Position numbers and translations under genes: made by a program. Below the pieces are notes generated by a model. The model did not search any database, was not told where the DNA came from, and worked only from the letters and a program-made list of their open reading frames with translations. A stretch of DNA of 64,000 nt. Origin: Clavelina lepadiformis. Lineage: Eukaryota; Chordata; Ascidiacea; Aplousobranchia; Clavelinidae. The stretch's first letter is position 1. Each line of letters begins with the position of its first letter. The stretch lies in assembly GCF_947623445.1 (NCBI RefSeq), contig NC_135240.1, positions 4,650,001 to 4,714,000 on the forward strand, in the 5' to 3' direction. Below, in pieces: positions 1 to 11,300 of this stretch.

Positions 1-2326
1 ATATACATAATCTTACACATGAGTGCTCATACTAATTTCATCAAAAGAATGAGATCAATGCAAGAAAAACATAAAAAATGTTGAAATAAGATCATCTCTG
101 GATCCAACAGTGAACTTAACGATGGCCAAGATATATTTACTTAGTGTTATCATGGAATTATTTTGAACTGATTCTGGCAATGATGTTAACCACTCTTGAT
201 ACACAATCGCATCCCTTTAAGTCAATATACATGTTAGAGATCTCAGTATTTCACTTCCATAGAGAATTAGTTGGGAATATTTTTAATTTAGTATGATTCA
301 GGTCTTCAAGTTTTTTAATAAAATCATTTCATTACTATTTTGAGACGGACTATTTTAACAGAAATTTTATTTCAAAAATTAGTGCATGAGAGCAAGTAAA
401 TTAGACCTGATGGAAAACACAAAATTGGATTTTTGAAATCAGTGGCCAAGCGTTAGGTAAAGATCGCTGACATATTGTTGGCACAAAAAAAAATTTTTTT
501 TTTGGCAAGTGTAATGAGTTAGTGGGTCCTTGCCATGTGACATTGCAATATTTCAGAAAATATTTTGACTCATGTTTTTATTTTTACGAAATCAGTGTGA
601 ATGTGCAGTTGTGTATGGCCTAGCATTACATGGAGGCTTATTTAAAGTTTATTTGTTGGTATTAATTGGAAGCCTATATTACTTTCATCAACGAAATAAG
701 ATCAACAAGTGGAAAATGAAATGTTTGAATAAGACTATCATTGTACCGGTGGTTAAGAATAAATGAATGAGAACTTATTGCTTTGCAGGAATTATTCTGA
801 TTATTTTGAACATGTTCCATCATGATATTGATCTACGTTTGATATAGTCACCCTTATTTGTGGATATTCTTGTTAGCGATCACTTTATCATTTCCCTGTA
901 GCATTACATGGAAATATTTTGAGTCAACTCTTGAAGTAAATCCTAATTCATATAATTTCAAATCATTTTCAACAAAACTTACCAAGACTATAAGAACTTT
1001 CCAGATGCTCAAAACGTTGTGTTGTTTTAGAAATAAGTTTACCTCAATCAATGCTCTTAGTAAGAATGTAATGGTTTATCAAAAATATAGAAAAGCTTTT
1101 CAAGACGAAAACTTTCAAATATTCATTGGTGTATAAAAGCCGCTTTCTGTCGTATTTTCGTTTAACAAGATGACTTCCTGGTTCGCCTGGTCTCAGGTAC
1201 CGAGCAGTATTCGCCTCATTTGTGAATTCTGACTGTGAAGCTCTAGTGGCAGAAAGATAAGCACCAGTTAACTCGTGGTTGGCAGTGACCATGTTAATAA
1301 AAAATTACTTTAACGCTGATGTTTTTTAAGAATTGACTCAGCATGTTGTTGTAGTTCTAATCAAAGTAAAGATGTTATTTGATGCACCCCGATCTCATGT
1401 GTTTTAAATTTCTGAAATACTGTTAACAACGTAGTGTATACTTTAAACAAGTGGTTTGTGGATATTATTTTTTTTGAGTTTTTTGAAAACTAAGCCGGTC
1501 TAAAGAGATCATATTAGGTGAAGACAAAAAGTCATGTTTCAAAAAAAATAGCTTGAATTTTAGTAAGTTAACGTGAAGCCACATTTTTTGTACTAATTTA
1601 ACTTAAAATGTACAATAGCTTTTTCACTATGAATATTTTACTACTTTCAATTTATTTTTAGACACCGGCCAACTTAAATCTTAATTATCTGCTTATTACG
1701 TTTCTTCACCTGAGTTGTTCTTTTTAAACTATTATTACCTATTATTAGGACTAACATCTTTAATCTTTCTGTTTTTGTCGTGCAACTTTTTCATTTCAAC
1801 AAAGATGGAATTATATTTTTTCAAGATGATCTCTATTGGCTGTTGATATAAAAAGATGTACTTTTCGTGTTCTTAGATGTTAATTACACCAAGTTGAAGT
1901 ATTTATGTATATGTCAGTGTTTGCCTATTATCACCTCATTACTATTGTTTCTTCAAGTTTAAGAATAACATTATTGTTCTATAAGTACAAATACATGCTC
2001 TTAATTCCATGTTAAAGTCTATTATTTTTGTCAACATAAAACATGAAATTATGGCAAGCAAGAGTAAGCATATATTATCTATTCAGTTGGAGCAGCATGT
2101 AGCTGGTATTTGTTTAATAGTTTCAATTTAAGTTAGAATGTTATTTTAAATGTATTATGAAAGTATATTAAACTAAAAACTTGTCTATACATGGAGAAAA
2201 GAGTTAAATGAGAGAAAACATCTTGCATATTTTACAATATGAGATAAATATTCATGAAAAGGTTTTAGCCGTTACAATTTAATTTCAGGTTTTAAAAATT
2301 GTAACAATCCTCATTGTTTTCTTCAG
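1..2326. other. Non-coding 5' stretch before the first recognised exon of gene A
   Basis: No exon with FN3 character, signal peptide or good splice flanks was recognised here. The short open frames are AT-rich and unlike any family I know. Because the first FN3 exon of gene A begins in phase 1, coding sequence must exist further upstream, either outside the window or as a short exon here that I cannot pick out. Confidence 0.5.
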
Positions 2327-5300
2327 TACCAGCAGCACCCAGTAATGTCCGCATCACCAATGTCCAATCCACACAACTCGATGTTAACTGGGATCATACA
2401 AATGATGGCATACAAGTTTTAACGGAATATCGAGTGTTATATCAAACTGCAGGAACCACTTTTACCAAAGACACTGCAAATGCCAATACAAAATCCTTAA
2501 CAATCAAAGGACTGACTGCCAACACTGATTACTCTGTCACTGTTATTGGTTGGAAGAATACTGAGATATTCACTGATGAGAGCAATCCACCAGCACTGGT
2601 AGCCAGTGAGTAACTATAATTATTTTTTGAATTTTATGTAGCTCAGTTTTTAACAATTACTTTAAGTTTTCACTATTTTTAGCTTTGTCATCTAAAAATA
2701 GTTACTATCAAATTGTTGATTGTTGCCATAAAATGAATTTGCTTAGTGACTGTCATAATGGTGTTTGATGAACGCCTGTCAATAGTACAATTTATAATAA
2801 AGCTGGTATTCTTTAGAGCAGGGATGTCCAACCTGCGGCCCGCTAGTCATTTTCACTACAAACGTATGTACTTCATGTACCCATTTTTCTTGAAATTTAA
2901 TAGGTTTTGCGGCCCATTCAATTATTTCAAGTGACAATGCGGCCCACTATAATAAAAGGTTGGACATCCCTGCTTTAGAGGATCACTCAATCGAACGTTG
3001 CTAGAGAATTTCTGGCCGTGTTGTTAATGTGTTCACCACATTATAAATGTGCGGAATCCACTTTGTTTATGATAAGAAAAGCGTTTAAAGATGTGTGTGT
3101 TCACAAAAATAATTATTATAATAAAATAAATAAGAGAGCTCTAATTATTTTTAACACTTTATCCTTTGAAAACTGTAAATATTCTGGATCAGTATTCTTC
3201 GATGATGCACTATTTTCAAAATACATGAAACATGTTATTTTTATAAATGTGTATCGTTCCCTTTATTGTATTAATGTAAACAGTTGGGTAGAGCAAGACA
3301 ATTTTGTTTTAAACAATTTTTAGTGAGCATGTGTCACTTCCGCATACATACATTAGATAAAAGTTAATGAACATTCGCTGTAGGTTTTTTTAACAGGAGC
3401 CTCCGACCTGTGGCCCATTCTACCGTGTTAAGTCTTTATTACAATGTGGTCGTCATGGATTCAATTTTATTGGACTCCATAAACAGACTCATTCGGTTTT
3501 CATTACAAGTTTATTGGTGCTATTGTAAAAAATTTGTAGGTGCTAGTCATTTCGCACAAAGCATATTTGGCCACAAGTCAACTGTGTGTTTTATTTGAAT
3601 GTGGTTGTTGTGAAAGGCATTTTTTGTTTAGATGTGGTTTAAATGTGGCTTTTTAAACGTGAAATTGACTTTCTGCTACGGGACGGGGGAGCTTGGTAGG
3701 CAATGAAATAATTAAACGAGAAGGAATAAATATCAAACACTTGAAATTTTAAAAAATTTTAATAGTTTTTTTTTTCTTGCGTCTACCACACAACAGTTAA
3801 AAGAATTGTTTCTGGAAAATAGATTGTTACATTTTCTCTTTTGGAGTTTTCGTCTCTTTTGCTTGGGTTCGATTCGCCGGTATCATTATTTTTGTTTCGT
3901 GGTAGTAAAAAGAAGCTGAGAACCCTGGTTTCTGAAGGCTGTGTATGTTTTGCTCCAGTGCTATATTAGCATCCATAACCCAATCTATTCTGCCGCTTCT
4001 ATATTGGTTTGATTAGATTAACTGAAACTGTAAAACATACTTCAATACTTCGCCTGATTAAGTAGGGGTCGTGAGTACATTTAAAATGCTGAGTTGCTTC
4101 TAAAAAATGTTGCTCATGTTACTTATAAATAAGCTCATTTGTAGCTTTCAGCAAACCAACATCAGTGACTCTTTCCCCTTCTTCATCTTCATCAATTGAT
4201 GTGACTTGGCATGCCCCAGTTATCAGTGGAGCAGGGTCAGCAACCATCGCTGGTTATAAAATATCTTGGACACCACCACATAATTCTGGTGTTAAAACAG
4301 TGTCTGGCACAGCAACATCAGACCAAATAACTGGCTTAAATGGAAACACTGCATACTCAGTGACTGTGGCTGCCATGAGCTCAGCAAGTGGAGCTGGAGC
4401 TCTTTCTGATTCTAAGTCTGCTGCAACAGGTAGACTGATATCATTTGTACTGATAGATGATATTCTCATGTATTTTAGTTTTATTGTTAACTTTACACAA
4501 ATACTTTTATTGTTTTATTATTAAATAGTTACAAATAGTTTTATTGTTAACTTTACTTTAAACAAATTTATGCACATAAATAAACTTATTATGCTTTAAA
4601 ACTCAGCTGTGGAGTAGTGTGACTGGTGCAGTTTTCAAGAAAATGATTGAAGTTATCTTGATATTTGATTTTATATTGTGCTGATGTTTTTCTTTATTCC
4701 TCTTACCTCAGGCTTTTTAGATTTAACCTAAGGCTCCTCCTCCTTCTCTATTTAACCTAAGGCTCCTCACCTAAGGCTTTTTAGATTTAACGATTTAATG
4801 ATTCACTATCAAAAAAATGCATTTTCAATTGCAAGCATGAAGGAAAAATATAAAATTGACTGCATTGCCATGAGATCGGAATAATTTACAACATTGAATA
4901 AGATATTCTTAAATGTGTTTAGGGATTGCAAAACCAACTGCACTGACCACTGGAGACAGCACTTCTTCTACTATCCAAGTGACATGGACCAAATCACCAT
5001 CTGCAGGGGATGCTGTTGTCATTACTGGTTATGAGTTAGCATGGACACCAGCTACTGGTGGTGGTTCAATGATGGCCACCACAGATGGTTCAACACCAAC
5101 AACCATAAGTGGATTGAACTCCAACACTGAATACACCATACAAGTAATTGCTACAAGTGGTTCTGGAAATGGAGATGCATCTGATGCAGTGACAGGAACT
5201 ACAGGTAAAAATCAAGAAGCAATGAAGCTGGGCAAGTTTTAAGAATTTGAAACTTAATTTAAATGTAAACAGTGTTTTAAAGTTTTTGAGAAGTGCTATA

Positions 5301-8300
5301 AAAAGGGATATGGTCAATGCTTATTCAATGGTGCCTGAAGAAATTTGGTGTGGTTGGGCACTTTTCCATAGCAGGCATTTTAAAGGTTGTGCTATAAATT
5401 TACAAAACTAGTTATGCAACATCAAATATGTTAATTATAATATGCTGTTGTTTGAAAATGTTGTCACGCTATATATTACATGGTATGACATGACTAGGAC
5501 GATTATTTTTTAACTTGTCAAAAAAGTCAAAATAGGTCAAATTTATAGCGTTAGGTCAAAAATTGTCAAAATTGTTTACAAACTGCATTGTCGTGGTGTC
5601 ATAGAGGTTGCACTGTCAGTGAAATTTTCATTTTACATCTTACAGTTACACCTTGTAGCCTACTTTATACTTTTGTAAATGGCCCATTGTCTACGTATTG
5701 TGAATCATAAATCATTAAGTGAAATAATTAGGTTGATATTGTGTGATGCTCAACACACCTCAAAACGTGTAAAATTTTTGGTCCTAAGTCATTTTGCGGC
5801 AGCTGTAGGTTAGGTGCAGCCTCGATTTTACTTTAGATTCTTCATGAATCTTAAGTTTAGACAAATGTATTGAACAGTTTTTTTTGTGTCTTAGTTTTTG
5901 AGTTTTTTGGCAGTGATTCGTAATTAGCTCATTTCCATTTTCAAAATAGGCCAGGTCTGTGTTCAGATTTTTTCTCTTCTTTACTAAAATAAACTTTAAC
6001 TTTTTGTACAATAATGAGTCATTTAACTACTTGAGATCTTCATTCGTCAAAATTTGTCAAAAAAAAGTCGAAAGTTGTCAACATTTTCAATTTTTAGGTT
6101 AAAAATTTTCGTTTTTTATGTCACAAAATAATCGCCCTAGACATGACATACAAAAATCATTCAAAGTTAAATATTAAGTCATGCTCTTGCATATTTATTT
6201 AACTTCTCTAATTTGATAAAGGGAATAAGATGCAGTTGTTCATTGCTTTGTACACCTCTGTGCAAAGCTCATGTCGGACTCTGCTATATTTCAACGTGTT
6301 GTATACTATACTGCTTGTAGCTCACTTCCAGGTTGTATATTTGTAGACTTACGCATGTTTATGTGCTGTACTACATATAAGCCCACTTATAATTTTCCTC
6401 ATTTCTGCCACCATCTTTTATGTATAAACAAATAAATCAGGTGACTACTTAATGTTCAATAATGTACGCTTCATCTTGAAGCTGTAAAAACAGTATATAC
6501 TTCATCTGTGAAAGCAATATTGCATTATATGAATTTCCATATGATAGCAAAATATCTTATATAGCTTAGCCTGCACCAAAGCAGTTATTCTGATTGGATG
6601 CCAAAACCAATGTTCCCTCTAAGCTGCGCGCGTGCGCAAATGCGCACTGCTGATACGGTCTCCGCGCACAGAAAATCTGTGCTGCGCACAAGAAAATAAT
6701 CCAATCTGAATTGAAATTAAAATAAACGCATAATAATGGCCACAGTGCGCACGTGGAACGTCTGATGTTGCTCACAGTGGTCCAAGGGACCGCTCAGGGA
6801 GTTAGTGTGTTTGCTCAGACTCATAAAAAATTAGAGGGAACATTGGCTAAAACTACTGTTTAATTTTGAAAAATTGAAACGTTTCGTCCCATCAAGTTGT
6901 AATGGTTTGTTTCAGAATAAAATCAAGTAACAAGTTTAGGATTAGCCATTTGGTTGATTATTTTGTTGCCGCTGTAGTGTTTTTATTTTAATGCTGCGTA
7001 GCTGAAAAACAATAGTTCTTCTTCACCTGGATTCAAACACTGATAATAACATTAACATGATGCTACGAGTGGTGCTGGATATGGACATGAATGTGACAAA
7101 TTTCTAACAAATGTGATTTATTAATTGTGTTTTGACTTCGTCCCTTTTCTAGTTTGGGCAAGGATATATATTTTGTTTAAATATCGTTTATATTTTTAGT
7201 TCCCTTGCAAGCTTCTCAACCAACAAACAGCTCAAATCCAACCATCAACTCAATCACACTACAATGGACACCTGTTAGTGGGGATTCCCCTTCTCTTAAG
7301 TACAATGTGAAGTGGAATCCATCTGGATCTACAGGATCTAGCACCAGTGTTGTGGAGACTTCTACAACGATCAGTGGTTTAAATGCGAGCACAATATACA
7401 ATTTCACAGTGACAGCAGTGAATTATGGGGGAAGGGCAGATCCGTCAGATCCAGCCATGTTCTCTACATGTGAGTCTACACAAAGTGATTTCTAATGTAT
7501 CTGGAAATAGACTCATCATTTTTATATGCAATGTTGTTTTGCAATGATCCATCCAATGAAGCCATTTTAACTGGTATGACAGAGCTTTGAACAGTTGATG
7601 CCTTGTTTTACTGCAGTAGAACTCGCTTAAGTCGCCGACTGTCGCTTGGTCCTGGCAGAAAACCTATTGTTTTCTGTAGTATAAGGTTTGGCTAACTCGT
7701 CTACTCGCTTAACTCGTCTACTTCTTTAAAATACTTTGTCAGCATGAACCGGGTGAACTTAATATGATCTAACTACACTACTAATGTATCACCTGGCTGT
7801 CTGCGATCCAAATTAACTTAACACAACTTTATTGTATGCCACAATGTACATTTATGAAGGAACCGGAAACTTTGTTTAGTCTGTTTTTATCAGTTTTAGT
7901 TTCTCTGCAGCTAAACATGCTACAGTCAGGTGAAGCAGCTTAGCCAGAGATTACAGAATGATGAGAGAATGTTATTTTCTAGTTCCCAATCAAACTAATT
8001 CACCAATCTTATCTCGACCTTCTACAAATCGCACAACTCAAATAAATGTTGAATGGAATAAACCATCTGGTGGTGATGATATTGTGGATTATGTGGTGGA
8101 CTGGTGGCTTTCATCTTCGGATGGTTCCATAACATCATCATATGTAGTGCCTGGTGTGGCTACCACGGCATACATAATTGAAGGATTGACACCAGGAGAG
8201 ACTTATGATGTCACTGTGAAAGCTCGTAACTCTGCTGGTGCTGGTCAACCGTCACCAAGTGCAAAGCACACAACAAGTGAGTTTCTTATTGATTATTTTA

Positions 8301-11300
8301 ATACTTTGGCTTTGATTGTGTGGATTTGTGTAAAACAAATTTCAGCAAAGTTAAAGTGTTAAAGGCAAAATATTTGTTATCTTTTGCCTAATTATTTAAC
8401 CTTTAGTAAAAGTACTTTTTTTCAATTGTGTTAAACTTTCATTTCACTTTCATTTCACTTTCATTTCACTTTCATTTCACTTTCATTTCACTTTCATTTC
8501 ACTTTCATTTCATTATGTTTGGATTGTAACCTTGACACGTTTACTGTTTTAGTATTTACTCATCGCCATTTCCACTTTTAGCTTATCACAGGATGAACTT
8601 TACCTGAGATACCTTGCTCTATGTGTTTGTGTGTTTCGATGAACTTAGTTTAAGACACCTTTTTTGATATCTGTTCACACTTTACCTTTTGTTCACTTTA
8701 TTAAGCTTTTGACTTACTCCGGTGAGGAATTATTTATTGGGTATTATGAAAAACAATGTTGGTTTTCGAAATTAAGGAATTGTCTTTAATTTGATTTTTT
8801 TTAAGGAATTTTTCCTGTTGTCAGTTTACCATGATTAACTGATTATGCTTTCATGCAAAGGTTTGTGATTTCAGATAAATTGGCGCTCAGTTCATCGTAG
8901 TCAACCATGATTTTTATTGCTGTTTGAGTAGTTGTAATAGTGTCAGTGGCTCTGTGGTTGTTAAACGCTGTCTGGTCTCCTGTATCTATTTATAGGGCCC
9001 AATATATTTGTTTAAGGACAACAAAGTACTTTCAGTGTGTGTTTATGGTTACAAAATACCTTTGAGATTTAATAGCTGCTCTGTTATTGACGTGTTTACT
9101 GAACGTTGTTGAGCAAACTTTCACTTCGTTGTAGTTAAATCTCTTTACATTTTTATTTCACGAAGTCTTGTGTAAAATTGTTGAACGTGCTTAATTTTAC
9201 TCCTCTTGTACTTATTGATTATTCCTATTAAAAAAAAAACGGTGAAATTTCTGATTAAATATTTTGTTTTCTGAATTCTGATTCTATTCTATTCTATTTA
9301 AATTTCTGATTAAATGCAGACTTGCTTACTGCATTGTTATTGCACTATTGCAATATGTACTGTATCATCAGTTTCCTTTGTAAGGTGATTTCTCCAAAAC
9401 ATCCTGCTGATACATTTTACTATATTATTTAGTCCAGGGCTACTCAACTGGCCTGGCCTCAACTGACCTTTTCAGTGTTGAATCCGGACTTTATCTGTCT
9501 TAGTATTTACGCAATTGAAATTGTTCATCATAAGTTTTGTTATTCCTACTTATTCAATTAATCAGCAAGAATGTAAGTGGTAAATTAATATCCATCCAGA
9601 GAATTTTTATATTATATACCGTATTTTAATACATTTGTATGACTGTAAGTTATTTCATGAGAGTTATAACGGACCTCAGCAAATTTTGAGCTTTTCTAAC
9701 TGGACCTTTGCTAAGAATAGTTGAGTAGCCCTGATTTAGTCTGTTATTTGTATCATGCCATACAACAGTACATTTCATGCTGTATTTTGCATTATTTTGC
9801 ATTATACCACTCAGCAACACACTTCATTTTGCAATTTGTAATATGCAGTTTGTAGTTTACTGTATTATTTTATTATGTTGTTAGATCCAGATCCTGTGAA
9901 AAACTTCACTGTTAAACAAAACTCGAATGAACCAGACAAAATACTTGACCTAAAATGGAAAACGCCAAATGGAACTGGAGATAATATAACGGTGACAAAT
10001 AACAATGCTGAATAACTTGTTCCCAGTGTTGATTATTGCCATTATTGATCATTATTTTTTTTTAATTGATTAAATTTTAAATTCATTTTTTTTATCACAC
10101 ATCTTCCTATGTTAGTTTCTTACAAGTCAAGATCATATTTTTGTTTCATGTGCATTTATAGATTCAATACCGGAGTCTCACAGAGCACACAATGAATACA
10201 AGATCTGTTGGGTTTGAAATTTCGCAAACTTCATTATTTGTTGTTCCTGGCAACAATTACACAGTGACTGTGACTGTCCATAGCAAAGGATATGAAAGCT
10301 CACCTGAGAGCATTGATACTAATTCAAGCGAGTAAACTTTAATTTTAATCTTAAAGGAAGCATCTGAATATAAATTAAATTAAAGTTAATTATGACGTAA
10401 TATATAAGAAACTGTGGAGAAAATTAACTTTGTTATGGTGGGTTTAATAGTTTCAGTTTTATGTTGTCAGTTGCTCTGATTTACAAATGTGTATGTAATG
10501 TATATAAAGAACCTTCAGAACCACATTTTATCGTGGATGTTTTCACCAATGAACTACAGGTCTATTGGACTTCACCTGGTGGTCATTATGAAGGTGTAGC
10601 TATATATTTCAACAACACTGTAAGCATATTTTATTTATACACAGTTCATACAAATAACTATACAAACTGAAGTATACTTTAACAACACTGTAAGCATACT
10701 GGATACTTGTTTTAATGCATTTGTTTTGTACGTAGTTTTGTAAATTAAAGATTTGCTGCAAAATTAGCTACAGCAATATATCACCACCGATGTTTTAACG
10801 AAAACATTAGTTTGACAAAAAACAATGCAAAATAGAGTAACCAGTAACGTACTATAACTATTCAAGACCTCAAATCAATATTGTTTAAAGAAAAAGATCA
10901 TCATAACAATACAAATTATATGTTTACGAGAATGCTGGTTTGCTAATCTGTCCAACTTTTTCATAGTTTTGTCTTTGATTTCACAGTTATCTATTTTAAA
11001 TTTTGCAGGATATTGAAGTTGGAAATAGCGGCACATACAGCTTTACTGGCTTAGCGCCCTACACAAAGTATGAAGTAGAAATGTATTCGTGGATAACAAA
11101 TGTTGAAGGAGAAGTGGAAAGAAGTAAATCATCTCCTGGAACTTATAAAACTTTACCAGGACGTATGTGGCACAATTTTATATTAAAAAGTGTAAATAAG
11201 AACATTTAATGAATTTAATACTTTCTTATTAACAGCTCCACCTTTGCTTAATGCTGACTCATCACTAACTAATATTGCTGAGTCATCTTCCAAAACTATT

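Larger units (their letters stand above)
2327..11162 (+). other. Gene A ectodomain: seven FN3 domains
   Basis: Five FN3 domains are single exons, all phase 1 to 1: 2327-2605, 4145-4429, 4923-5204, 7200-7469 and 7983-8276. Two more are split over two exons: 9885-9991 with 10162-10327, and 10510-10619 with 11009-11162. Typical FN3 marks are visible, such as the early Trp (for example [11 protein letters not shown]) and the late '[14 protein letters not shown]' strand. Symmetric phase 1 exons are the class that can be duplicated or lost without a frameshift, in line with the different domain counts in A, B and C. Exon 10162-10327 appears to end at a GC donor (see findings). FN3 arrays normally bind ligands or partner receptors outside the cell; no ligand can be inferred. 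Confidence 0.85.

Noticed and set aside
3870..3890. GGGTTCGATTCGCCGG, like a tRNA T-arm
   Set aside because: No anticodon or D-arm at proper distance upstream; the rest cannot fold as a tRNA.
8435..8512. Regular repeat as a CRISPR-like array
   Set aside because: Units are 11 bp and contiguous without spacers, in a eukaryotic intron; it is a simple tandem repeat.
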